From contig NZ_VZAD01000085.1 in the NCBI RefSeq assembly GCF_009495355.1, forward strand, positions 1 to 64,000: DNA of 64,000 nt. Direction: 5' to 3'. The stretch is from Segatella copri (GTDB lineage: Bacteria; Bacteroidota; Bacteroidia; Bacteroidales; Bacteroidaceae). The number at the start of each line of letters is the position of its first letter. Position 1 is the stretch's first letter. Below are positions 1 through 8,118 of the stretch, piece by piece. A program made the position numbers and the translations under genes. The notes below the pieces were generated by a model. That model was given only the letters and a program-made list of their open reading frames with translations. It ran no database searches and was not told the origin of the DNA.

Positions 1-43
1 AAAGATCGAATGTTAAACTAACATAACCCATGAAGGGACTTTT

Positions 44-274
44 TCAGTGCCCTCCTTTGTCTTGTGCCTTTAACTTTACTAAACGGAAATACATCCAATC
101 CGCAGTATTTGTTGTATCTAAATCTTTTCGGATTTGGGCGAGTTTCTCCAATGCCAGTTTGGGATTAGAATAACACAAACTGTCAGCCTCCACCAAAGCA
201 GATGGATACTCATGCTTGCCACAAGAGACGCAAAGTACAACCAGCAAGATAAATGATGCAATATTCTTTACCAT
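44..274 (-). pseudogene. Truncated lipoprotein, likely N-terminal remnant of a TPR-type regulator
   Basis: The 76-residue reading frame has a lipoprotein signal peptide with the lipidated cysteine at about residue 18 (LCVSC). A short helical stretch follows (ALEKLAQIRKDL ... YFRLVKLKAQ) and the frame then stops. Layout and wording resemble the first ~70 residues of the large TPR membrane regulator at 6348-7961: lipobox, then helices reading like DSL..NPKLAL and YFRL..LKA. I infer the decayed 5' end of such a gene. After the stop at 44 the remaining bases to the window edge do not continue the family in any obvious frame. It could instead be a genuine small lipoprotein. Confidence 0.4.
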
Positions 275-475
275 GATGTAAACATTTATATTGACAATAC
301 GAAAATACTACATTATTCAGAAACGACAAAGCCTTAACCGATTTATTTGTGTCAAGCCATCCTTAATTAACATCAATTAAACTAAATACGATATAGGAGG
401 TGTAATACGATAAGACTCTTGTTTTCGACTTGTTGCTTTTTTATAAATACTGCTGCAGGGAAAATGCCTACTTAT

Positions 476-525
476 GGCACAAATGTGCCCTGCCTGAGGG
501 CACATTTGTGCTCTCTAAGGAGAAA
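476..525. repeat. Two-copy 23-bp tandem repeat in the 275-591 gap
   Basis: GGCAC(A/A)..TGTG units begin at 476 and 499, giving an exact 23-bp period. The sequence just before them (AAAATGCCTACTTRTGGCAC) recurs at 27530-27550, where two copies again lie 23 bp apart (27546 and 27569). No convincing gene occupies 275-591; the open frame across it is built from the repeat. Confidence 0.6.
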
Positions 526-591
526 ATATACAGAACCGACCTCTGCCCATCAAGGCTTCCGATATGGGTATAGACACAAGAAAAAGTATTT

Positions 592-1941
592 CTACAACAC
601 TTTATTTTCCATCTCCTTCGGTTCTATACACATTATATAATAGATAGGCAGATAAGTGATGCCATTCTTCTGTTCCACCTGCTGAGCATTCGAGAGAACG
701 AAGGCGTCCTGGATGTTGTATTCCTTGATTTGCAAGAACTTATCCAAAGCACTGTGTACCTGATAATCCTTACCCGACTTGATTTCGAGCGGAAGGACTG
801 ACAGATGCTCCATGTCATCTATCAGATAATCCACCTCTCCAGTTTTCTTATTGTCGTAATAATAAAGGTTGAAACCATGCGCCTTCAGTTCCTGCGCCAC
901 CACGGTCTCATAAACGGAACCAAGATTGATGCTTGCCACATCATCCATCACCGCCTTGATGTTGGTGCCGAAGAAAATACTGGTCAGAATACCCACATCG
1001 TTCATATAAAGTTTGAGCAGATTTTTACCACTATTCTCTATCAAGGGGAAACTTGGCTTGCTGATGGCCTTCACTTCCAACGCAATGCCCGAAGAAATCA
1101 GATAGTCGAACTCCTCGACATAATCACCCATTCGCTTTCCCTTCTTGTCCTCAATATCCTTCACCACTACTCGCTTCTTCTTGTTTTCCAAGTTAGAAGG
1201 AATCATACTGTAGATGCGCTGAATCTTCAGGCGATTGTGCATTTCCTCATAACGGGCCGCATCCACACCATAGAGGTGATGGATTTCATTCTGTATGGTA
1301 CGAATGACTGTGATATTCTTGGTAGCCAAGAATTCGTTGACGGCATCAGGCAAGCCTCCTACCAAGAGATACTTCTTGAACAAATCGAGCAGTTTGTTAT
1401 GGATAGCTTCCGGCATCGACTCCCTTGAAGCAAACTTCTTGCGAATCGTATCAAGCACCAGTTGTCCTACACCATTGGCTATCAAAAACTCCTCGAAGTC
1501 CAATGGATACATGTGCCGGATGATGATACTGCCCAAAGGAACAGAGGAAGTTATCTTGAGTGTAACACCCAGTAACGAGCCGCTGGCTATATAAGTAAAC
1601 TTGTTATCTTCGCACAGGAACTTGAGTAAAGTAAGCAGATGGTCGTAGGCCTGAATCTCATCAATAAACACCAAAGTGTTATTCTTTTCCTTCATCCTAT
1701 CACCTGCCACCGTACTCAAAGCCAAATAGAAATCATCCACCGTCTTAGCATCGGCAAAAGTCCTGTCTCCAAGCTTGTCTGTCTCCATATTTATCTCAAT
1801 GTAGTTGGGAAAAAGCTTCTTTCCGACTTCACGAATGATAAAGGACTTACCTATTTGGCGTGCACCATCTATAATCAAAATCTTGTCAGACCCTGATTGT
1901 AAGTGACTTATAATATATTTTTCAATCTTTCTATAGAGCAT
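592..1941 (-). CDS. DUF4143-family AAA ATPase
   Basis: A 449-residue cytoplasmic P-loop ATPase. Walker A is GARQIGKS at residues 26-33 and Walker B is LVFIDEIQ near residue 90. A DUF4143 domain fills the second half, with a conserved tail (GEVDYLID ... LPLEIKSGK, about 370-400) that looks like the degenerate PD-(D/E)XK fold of this family. The length is typical. The gene is monocistronic; its start at 1941 lies just downstream of a 33-bp-period repeat array carrying a consensus promoter. These ATPases are numerous in Bacteroidota and their cellular role is not established; a toxin or defence link has been suggested for relatives. No lesion is visible. Confidence 0.9.
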   Translation of the reverse strand: MLYRKIEKYIISHLQSGSDKILIIDGARQIGKSFIIREVGKKLFPNYIEINMETDKLGDRTFADAKTVDDFYLALSTVAGDRMKEKNNTLVFIDEIQAYDHLLTLLKFLCEDNKFTYIASGSLLGVTLKITSSVPLGSIIIRHMYPLDFEEFLIANGVGQLVLDTIRKKFASRESMPEAIHNKLLDLFKKYLLVGGLPDAVNEFLATKNITVIRTIQNEIHHLYGVDAARYEEMHNRLKIQRIYSMIPSNLENKKKRVVVKDIEDKKGKRMGDYVEEFDYLISSGIALEVKAISKPSFPLIENSGKNLLKLYMNDVGILTSIFFGTNIKAVMDDVASINLGSVYETVVAQELKAHGFNLYYYDNKKTGEVDYLIDDMEHLSVLPLEIKSGKDYQVHSALDKFLQIKEYNIQDAFVLSNAQQVEQKNGITYLPIYYIMCIEPKEMENKVL

Positions 1942-1944
1942 ATT

Positions 1945-2056
1945 TACACTTTTCCTATGATTTTACAGGCGCAAATATACACTTTTCCTACGAAACAACC
2001 AAGCAAAAACTACACTTTTCCTATAAATAACAATAAGAAAAACTACACTTTTCCTA
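1945..2056. repeat. 33-bp-period direct repeats in the ATPase leader and promoter
   Basis: The 13-mer TACACTTTTCCTA occurs perfectly at 1945, 1978, 2011 and 2044, exactly 33 bp apart, with a decayed fifth copy near 2075. On the coding strand it reads TAGGAAAAGTGTA. The innermost copy lies directly before the start codon and may supply the ribosome-binding AGGA. The array overlaps the predicted promoter, so it is a candidate operator or leader element. Confidence 0.85.
1972..2002 (-). promoter_or_regulatory. Promoter of the DUF4143 ATPase
   Basis: On the minus strand, TTG (2002-2000), 20 bp, then TATATTTG (1979-1972) match the Bacteroidota -33/-7 consensus. It lies inside the 33-bp repeat array, which predicts a leader of about 25 nt. 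Confidence 0.65.
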
Positions 2057-2177
2057 AAAAACAACCGGAAAAGCTATTCTTTTCTATAGAAACTGAGAAC
2101 TATCAACTGTCAAGACTATCATGCAGGAGGGCTGAAAGAAGAGGAGAACAAAGTCTGCGAAAGGCTTTATTAGTATC

Positions 2178-2265
2178 TGCCCATCGTTATGGGCATTTTT
2201 GCCCATCGTATTGAACAACTCTGCCCAACGTTATGGGCAAAGTTGCCCAATGCGATGGGCAGAGT
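2178..2265. repeat. 22-bp-period tandem repeat, four copies
   Basis: TGCCCAWCG units begin at 2178, 2200, 2222 and 2244, an exact 22-bp period. Units 1, 3 and 4 are also short palindromes (TGCCCA ... TGGGCA). A looser ACTTCT-containing repeat continues at 2291, 2312 and 2336 and runs into the last codons of the GH3 gene. With the 33-bp array this fills the 1942-2333 gap. Confidence 0.75.
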
Positions 2266-2333
2266 ACATAGTTGTACGTGATGAAGTATTACTTCTTACA
2301 CGAGAAGAGATACTTCTGCTTACACGATTAAAG

Positions 2334-4688
2334 TTACTTCTGCTTCAGATAATTCAACTGAACATTAGGAGCGCAGGCTCTGCTTGTTTTCTCGGTGTAT
2401 TCAGCCACTTTTAATGTAGCAGTTCCCTTGATGCTCTCCACATCGGTTCCCACCTGGAACAGATAATTGCCAGCATCAACCTTCCACTGACTGCTGGCTT
2501 CATCAAAGCTTGCCAAGTCGCGCTTCTCGAGAGTCATCTTCAAAGTCTGGCTCTCGCCTGGCTTCAACTCACGGGTCTTGCCAAAGGCTTTAAGTTCCTT
2601 GGCAGGCTTCTCGTAAGCACCCTTAGGAGCGGTGACATAAACCTGTGCCACCTGCTTGCCAGCAACCTTGCCAGTATTCTTGATGGTTACACTTACCTCT
2701 ATGTTCTTACCGTTAGCCTTGACAGAAGGCTTGCCCATCTCGAAAGTAGTATAACTCAGACCGAAACCGAAAGGATAAGCCACATCCTTCTTGAAAGTAT
2801 CGAAGTAGCGATAGCCCACGTAGATGTCTTCTTCATGATTGCTGAAATCTACGCCAGGAATATTGCCCTTGCCCCAGCCTTCCATATTCTTATAGGTGTA
2901 CATATCATACTCCTTGGCGAAGTTGGCAGTAGAAGGATGATCAGTCGCTGCAATAGGCCAAGTCATGGTCAGTTTGCCCGATGGATTCACCTTTCCTGTC
3001 AGGATGTCGGCCACAGAGTTACCGCCTTCAATACCAGGTTGCCATGCCACGAGGATGGCATCCACACGGTCGCGCCAACTTGCTGTTTCCATGACAGATC
3101 CTGAGTTGATGATGACAATCACCTTCTTGCCTTTAGCATGGAAGGCATCAGAAACACGGAAAATCATATCCTGTTCCGTCTTACTGAGGTTGAACTCGCC
3201 ATTGATCTGACGGTCCATACCCTCACCAGCCTGACGTCCGATGGTGATGATGGCGGCATCAGCCTTAGGCTCCTCATTGGCCACACAGCGCTCAGTTATA
3301 TCGATTTCATCGAGCTTTGGTTGTCCTTGATTCAGGAACCACATCATTGGATTCTTGTCTGCCTTGAGCTTTGCCTTGGCATATTTCACATAGTTCTGAT
3401 AGATTTCTGCGAGCTGCGGAGTAGTAGCCACACCGATGTTCTTCAGTCCTGTAACCATATCTACAGAATAGCCTACATTGACAGCTCCACTACCAAGTCC
3501 ACCCGACATAAAGTCGTAGGAGTTGACACCGAAGAGAGCCACCGTCTTCAAGCCACGGATAGGGAGAGCTGCATTGTTCTTCAAGAGTACCATACCCTCG
3601 GTGCTGCTCTGGCGGGTAATGGCAGCATGAGCCTTGAGGTCGGGCTCGCCACTATATTTATACCCCTTGAAACGTGGAGTCTTCACGATGTATTCCAACA
3701 TACGGCGCACGTTGCGGTCAACGTCATTTACGTCCAATTTGCCCGATTTCACCGCGTTTACTATATCTTTTACCTGTGCAGGATAGCCCGGCATCATCAG
3801 GTCGTTGCCAGCAGCCACCTCCTGTTCTACAGGCAGGTCTTCACGCTTACCAATCCAGTCGGTCTCGACGATTCCCTTATATCCCCAGTCGTTACGCAGG
3901 ATGTTGGTCAAGAGATCTTTGTTGCCTTGTGCATAGACACCGTTCACCTTATTATACGCCGACATGATAGTCCAAGGATTGCTCTTGCGCACCATCATCT
4001 CAAAACCCTTGAGATAAAGCTCACGCAAAGCACGCTGACTCAGACGCTCATCCACACGGGTACGGTCACTTTCCTGTGAGTTCACGGCAAAATGCTTGGC
4101 ACTCACGCCCACACCCTGACTCTGTACACCGAGCACAAAGGCAGTTCCCATAAGACCTGTCACAACAGGGTCTTCTGAGTAATACTCAAAGTTTCTGCCA
4201 CAAAGCGGATTGCGATGCAGGTTCATGCCTGGTCCTAAAACCACATCACAGCCATACTCCAAGGTCTCATTACCGATGGCTTCGCCCACTTTACGCACCA
4301 AATCGGTGTTCCAGGTAGAGGCCAGACAGGTTCCTACGGGGAAACCTGTGGCATAATAGTTACGGCTGTCGCCCTCGCGATGTGCATCTATATGCACTCC
4401 TGCCGGACCATCACACTGCACCGTAGCAGGAATTCCCAAACGCGGAATAGCCACTGTCGTTCCTGCAGCACCAGGAACAAACTTCTTCTGGTGTCCCAAC
4501 ATGGCTCCGCTTCCTACGAATCCATCGTTGCCACCTCCCACTAAGAGCTGTGCTTTCTCTTCCAAAGTCATTGCCTTGATTACTTCCTCAATGTTGTTGG
4601 CATTGAGTTGTGGTGCAGTCTGTGCCGTCATTGTTGCCGACAAGGCCCCAACTGCCATAGTAAGAACCATCTTCTTATAATTCATCAT
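2334..4688 (-). CDS. Glycoside hydrolase family 3, beta-glucosidase-like, secreted
   Basis: A 784-residue exported GH3 enzyme expected to release terminal beta-linked sugars in the periplasm or outside the cell. A signal peptide covers about residues 1-22. The N-terminal barrel has RNFEYYSEDP (about 165-174), KHF (198-200) and the nucleophile in ETDW (Asp277). The second sandwich domain follows, with GEGMDRQ as a candidate acid/base loop. A C-terminal fibronectin-III-like domain is marked by VYVTAPKGAYEKPAKEL. Length and order are standard. It is transcribed alone from the promoter at 4746-4776. The exact substrate cannot be read from sequence. The start could be either of the first two Met codons. 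Confidence 0.93.
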   Translation of the reverse strand: MMNYKKMVLTMAVGALSATMTAQTAPQLNANNIEEVIKAMTLEEKAQLLVGGGNDGFVGSGAMLGHQKKFVPGAAGTTVAIPRLGIPATVQCDGPAGVHIDAHREGDSRNYYATGFPVGTCLASTWNTDLVRKVGEAIGNETLEYGCDVVLGPGMNLHRNPLCGRNFEYYSEDPVVTGLMGTAFVLGVQSQGVGVSAKHFAVNSQESDRTRVDERLSQRALRELYLKGFEMMVRKSNPWTIMSAYNKVNGVYAQGNKDLLTNILRNDWGYKGIVETDWIGKREDLPVEQEVAAGNDLMMPGYPAQVKDIVNAVKSGKLDVNDVDRNVRRMLEYIVKTPRFKGYKYSGEPDLKAHAAITRQSSTEGMVLLKNNAALPIRGLKTVALFGVNSYDFMSGGLGSGAVNVGYSVDMVTGLKNIGVATTPQLAEIYQNYVKYAKAKLKADKNPMMWFLNQGQPKLDEIDITERCVANEEPKADAAIITIGRQAGEGMDRQINGEFNLSKTEQDMIFRVSDAFHAKGKKVIVIINSGSVMETASWRDRVDAILVAWQPGIEGGNSVADILTGKVNPSGKLTMTWPIAATDHPSTANFAKEYDMYTYKNMEGWGKGNIPGVDFSNHEEDIYVGYRYFDTFKKDVAYPFGFGLSYTTFEMGKPSVKANGKNIEVSVTIKNTGKVAGKQVAQVYVTAPKGAYEKPAKELKAFGKTRELKPGESQTLKMTLEKRDLASFDEASSQWKVDAGNYLFQVGTDVESIKGTATLKVAEYTEKTSRACAPNVQLNYLKQK

Positions 4689-4745
4689 TTTCGTTATATT
4701 GTTTAGTTATTAGCTTATAAACTTTACTACTGCATATCACGCTTG

Positions 4746-4776
4746 CAAAATTAATAAAATCGAGACGAAAAGCCAA
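4746..4776 (-). promoter_or_regulatory. Promoter of the GH3 gene
   Basis: On the minus strand, TTG (4776-4774), 20 bp, then TAATTTTG (4753-4746). The rest of the 4689-5149 gap is AT-rich with no gene; it also holds the rhuM-like promoter at its right end. Confidence 0.65.
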
Positions 4777-5073
4777 CTTTTTTCTATCTTTTATTCCTCA
4801 AAAATCCATCTTTTCGTCATGTCTTAACCGATTAAGCATATATGATTAACATATTGTTCAGTATCATGACACAGCATTCCTATCCCTTTTCATGCAGTTT
4901 GATGAAAAGCTGATGTTACACAGATACCATAAATTTCAAAAAAACGCAGCAATCTCATTTATAAATATAGGTATAGGTAGAAAAAGCCTCAAGAACGAAT
5001 GCTTTCATTAAGACAAAACCATTTCTATCTTTTACAAGTTTCATCAAAAAAGCAGGAAAAATACTTGAAAACC

Positions 5074-5104
5074 TTGTAGGAATCAGATAATTATCGTATC
5101 TTTG
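5074..5104 (+). promoter_or_regulatory. Promoter of the RhuM-Fic gene
   Basis: TTG (5074-5076), 20 bp, then TATCTTTG (5097-5104), a full match to the Bacteroidota consensus, about 45 bp upstream of the start codon. Confidence 0.7.
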
Positions 5105-5149
5105 CTGAATTATCCAAAAATTGGATACCAGAATTAGGACATTTAAATA

Positions 5150-6160
5150 ATGAAAGGTATGGAGCAGAGAAATTCTTCCATTGAAATCTATCGTTCCCCA
5201 GAGGGCAACATAGAGCTGAATGTAAAATTAGAGAATGATACCGTTTGGCTTACACAAAGTCAAATGGCAGAGTTGTTTGGCCGTGACAGAACTGTGATTT
5301 CACGACATGTCAATAACTGTTTTAAAGAAGGTGAACTCGATAAATCCTTGGTATGTGCAAAATTTGCACATACCAAGAAATATGGCCGCCACGACGGCTT
5401 TGAACAGGTTGTCGAAACGGAATATTATAACCTGGATGTCATTATCTCCGTAGGCTATCGTGTAAAGTCAATCAATGGTACCAGATTCCGTCAATGGGCT
5501 AACTCTATCTTGAAGCAATACATCATCAAGGGTTATGCCATCAACCAGAAGCGCTTAGACAATTACAATGAACTGAAAGAAGTGGTTCGTTTGATGTCAC
5601 GTGCGATTACATTGCAAGATCAAGTATCCGAGGACGAATATAACGGGCTGTTCAATGTTATCAGCGACTATGTTTATGCTTTGGATACTCTCGACAAATA
5701 CGATTATCAAACATTGCTTATAGACAAGACGACTCAAACCGAACCGTTCCATGCTACCTACGAAAATGCCATGGAAGCAATCAATGCCCTGAAAGAAAAG
5801 TTTGGAGGCAGCAAATGGTTTGCCAATGAGAAGGATGATTCTTTCAAAAGCAGCATCGGTCAGATTTACCAAACCTTCGGTGGTGAAGAACTCTATGCTT
5901 CAGTAGAAGAGAAAGCAGCCATGCTGCTCTACCTTGTCGTAAAAAACCATTCATTCAGCGATGGCAACAAGAGAATTGCAGCCATGCTTTTTCTTTGGTT
6001 TATGGAGAAGAATGGCATTCTGTATGCAGAAAATGGACATAAGAGAATTGCCGACAACACACTCGTTGCACTGACTCTGATGATTGCAGAAAGCAGAACT
6101 GAGGAAAAAGATGTAATGGTAAAAGTGGTTGTCAACTTGATTAACAAAGATAATCAATAA
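5150..6160 (+). CDS. RhuM-family protein with C-terminal Fic/Doc domain
   Basis: A 336-residue two-domain protein. Residues 1-145 match the RhuM/virulence-protein domain: a winged-helix-like start (WLTQSQMAELFGRDRTVISRH) followed by VGYRVKS..GTRFRQWA. Residues about 190-335 form a Fic/Doc fold with the active motif HSFSDGNKR at 267-275. Fic enzymes modify proteins with AMP or phosphate, and Doc members act as toxins. The HxFxDGNKR form is closer to Doc than to classical Fic (HPFxxGNGR). No separate antitoxin gene is adjacent, so the RhuM half may provide targeting or control; that is inference. The start at 5150 fits the promoter; Met4 is an alternative. A 22-bp-period repeat follows the gene. 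Confidence 0.85.
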   Translation: MKGMEQRNSSIEIYRSPEGNIELNVKLENDTVWLTQSQMAELFGRDRTVISRHVNNCFKEGELDKSLVCAKFAHTKKYGRHDGFEQVVETEYYNLDVIISVGYRVKSINGTRFRQWANSILKQYIIKGYAINQKRLDNYNELKEVVRLMSRAITLQDQVSEDEYNGLFNVISDYVYALDTLDKYDYQTLLIDKTTQTEPFHATYENAMEAINALKEKFGGSKWFANEKDDSFKSSIGQIYQTFGGEELYASVEEKAAMLLYLVVKNHSFSDGNKRIAAMLFLWFMEKNGILYAENGHKRIADNTLVALTLMIAESRTEEKDVMVKVVVNLINKDNQ

Positions 6161-6181
6161 GAATTGCCATTTAAAAACCGG

Positions 6182-6247
6182 ACAACAGCTGAAAGACAAG
6201 CGAACAACAGTTGAAGAGCGACCGCATATCAGCTGTTGGGCGGTTAA
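6182..6247. repeat. 22-bp-period repeat, three copies, 3' of the RhuM-Fic gene
   Basis: Units starting ACAACAGCTG, ACAACAGTTG and ATATCAGCTG begin at 6182, 6204 and 6226, an exact 22-bp period, followed by an A-run. They begin about 20 bp after the stop codon. Confidence 0.6.
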
Positions 6248-6331
6248 AAAAAGAACTGTCACATCCAAGAAAACTGATAATCACAGCACAAGTTTCTTCT
6301 CTATCTGTACATGATTTTCAGAAAGAATGTT

Positions 6332-6339
6332 TACCTTTG
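6332..6339 (+). promoter_or_regulatory. -7 element for the TPR regulator
   Basis: TACCTTTG fits TAnnTTTG and lies only 8 bp before ATG 6348. The transcript would be nearly leaderless, which argues against the upstream ATG at 6327. No clear TTG is present at -33. Confidence 0.45.
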
Positions 6340-6347
6340 CAGGCAGA

Positions 6348-7961
6348 ATGAAGAAAACGGTCATATTATTTCTATTTTCCCTGTTGCTGACCTTCGTTGT
6401 CGGCTGTACGCCATCGCACTATCGTCTTTCGTTCGAAGAAATAGACGATATGGCAGACTATTATCCCGCCCAAGCCAAGGTATATTTGGAAAGAACCGAC
6501 AGCAACGACAACAAAGGGTACTACAAGCTACTGGCTTGCAAGATAAGATACCAAATCACTGGCGTATATTTTTTGCGCCGAGATTCCGACATTGAGGACG
6601 CCATACAGATCTTTACCAAAGAAAACAATGAGCCTATGCTTGCGCGTGCATTATATTATAAGGGCGCCATGACTTTCAACACAACTCACGACACAACACA
6701 AACGCTGCAAATACTGATGCAAGCCTGCAGACATAGCTCCATCATGCGTCAAAAGGAGAAGCTCGACCTCTACGACCTGATGTGCCGCATCACTCACGAC
6801 AACTCCTACACCGTAAAACTCGAGGACGAGGCACGACAAAGCCACAACATATCCCATCGTGCCTGGGCGACGCTCTACCGTGCCGTGAACAATCAAGACC
6901 GTCAGTTGGCAGAAGAAGCTTTCGACATCGCTTACTCCATTCCCGAGAACAAGGACAGTACATTAGGGCCTATGTACAACTATTATTTTCAAAAACTGAT
7001 AGAACAAGGAAACACTCCCGACTCCGTCATCATGGATTACATCAATCTGGCAGATAACTATGGTGGTATAAAACACAAGACTGCAGTGGATCTGTATCGT
7101 TTTCTATGGAGATACGGCAAGACACCCAAAGGAGAGAAATTTCTCAATGCCCATAAACCGGAAATAGAGGAATTATCCAATTACATGTACCTGGGTTCGT
7201 ATGAATATCTCATACCGTTTTACTTTGTGTACTTACACCTGGGTGACACAACGACTGCCGACAACATCGTCAAACTAATACATCAGTCAGAACCCTTCAT
7301 TGAAAGACAAGGCAATGCAGACAAGGAACAAAAGGTGAAACTAATGTATGAAGGAGGTTACAGCAACTACCGATATGCGCAAGCGAAGAACTGGATTCTT
7401 GTAGCCATCATCATCGTGCTTGCCATATTGCTGACAATGACATACCTTTCTGTTTCACGCATACGAAAAGCCCAAAGCACCATTGCCGCTCTACAAAGTT
7501 CGCTACATCAGCTAAAAGACGTAGAGAACGCAACACTTGCAGAACGATGCGAGCAACTGAATCATGACATCACCACACAAGTACGCAAACTGAAAAGACG
7601 CGACAAGGATATAGAATTGTACAAGACACAAATCGGCGAACTGACCGATATAAGTCAGGGACTCGTATACTACTCGCAAGCGGTACAGAACAAGAACATC
7701 AGTCAAATCGGCAAACAGGGAATCCTGCAGCTACTTGCCAGCTACAGAATGATAGACGAAAAATACAGCAAACGGCTTGCCTGCTACGATCTAAATCCCT
7801 CACATTGCCTCTTCTGCATACTCTACCACATCGGAAAGACCGACGAGGAAGTAATGCAGATACTGCAATATTCGATGGCTAATATAAGGGTTAGGAAGTC
7901 GCGCATCAAGGCCGACTGCGAGGTATATTCCTTCGAGGCTGTGATAAGCCGTGAAGTGTAA
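6348..7961 (+). CDS. TPR-type membrane-anchored transcriptional regulator with degenerate LuxR-like HTH
   Basis: A 537-residue protein. The lipoprotein-like signal has its cysteine at residue 20 (TFVVGC). A long helical TPR-like region (about 25-340) is followed by a transmembrane segment (about 348-369), a coiled coil (about 370-435) and a C-terminal helix-turn-helix-like region (about 480-525, LNPSHCLFCILYHIGKTDEEV). The architecture matches the large Bacteroidota family of TPR sensor-regulators that couple an extracytoplasmic signal to transcription. The target is unknown; it may control the next two genes, which begin 157 bp downstream from their own promoter. The remnant at 44-274 looks like a truncated relative. 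Confidence 0.75.
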   Translation: MKKTVILFLFSLLLTFVVGCTPSHYRLSFEEIDDMADYYPAQAKVYLERTDSNDNKGYYKLLACKIRYQITGVYFLRRDSDIEDAIQIFTKENNEPMLARALYYKGAMTFNTTHDTTQTLQILMQACRHSSIMRQKEKLDLYDLMCRITHDNSYTVKLEDEARQSHNISHRAWATLYRAVNNQDRQLAEEAFDIAYSIPENKDSTLGPMYNYYFQKLIEQGNTPDSVIMDYINLADNYGGIKHKTAVDLYRFLWRYGKTPKGEKFLNAHKPEIEELSNYMYLGSYEYLIPFYFVYLHLGDTTTADNIVKLIHQSEPFIERQGNADKEQKVKLMYEGGYSNYRYAQAKNWILVAIIIVLAILLTMTYLSVSRIRKAQSTIAALQSSLHQLKDVENATLAERCEQLNHDITTQVRKLKRRDKDIELYKTQIGELTDISQGLVYYSQAVQNKNISQIGKQGILQLLASYRMIDEKYSKRLACYDLNPSHCLFCILYHIGKTDEEVMQILQYSMANIRVRKSRIKADCEVYSFEAVISREV

Positions 7962-8053
7962 GTCGATTACCAAAAAGAGAATTGTATGGTTATATATCAC
8001 GCTTAAGCACCTGATAACCAAGATATACCAACACTCTTTGCTGTAATATTCGT

Positions 8054-8084
8054 TTGCAAGATTGCAAGATTATACTTATTTTTG
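8054..8084 (+). promoter_or_regulatory. Promoter of the thioredoxin-like/TPR operon
   Basis: TTG (8054-8056), 20 bp, then TATTTTTG (8077-8084). Because this lies inside the longest open frame, translation must start downstream, at ATG 8119. Confidence 0.7.
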
Positions 8085-8118
8085 CAGCTGTAAATTATTA
8101 CATAAAACAACATTTCGT

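Noticed and set aside
419-640. 73-residue plus-strand frame
   Set aside because: It is formed by the 23-bp repeats and the end of the ATPase gene on the other strand, with no ribosome-binding site.
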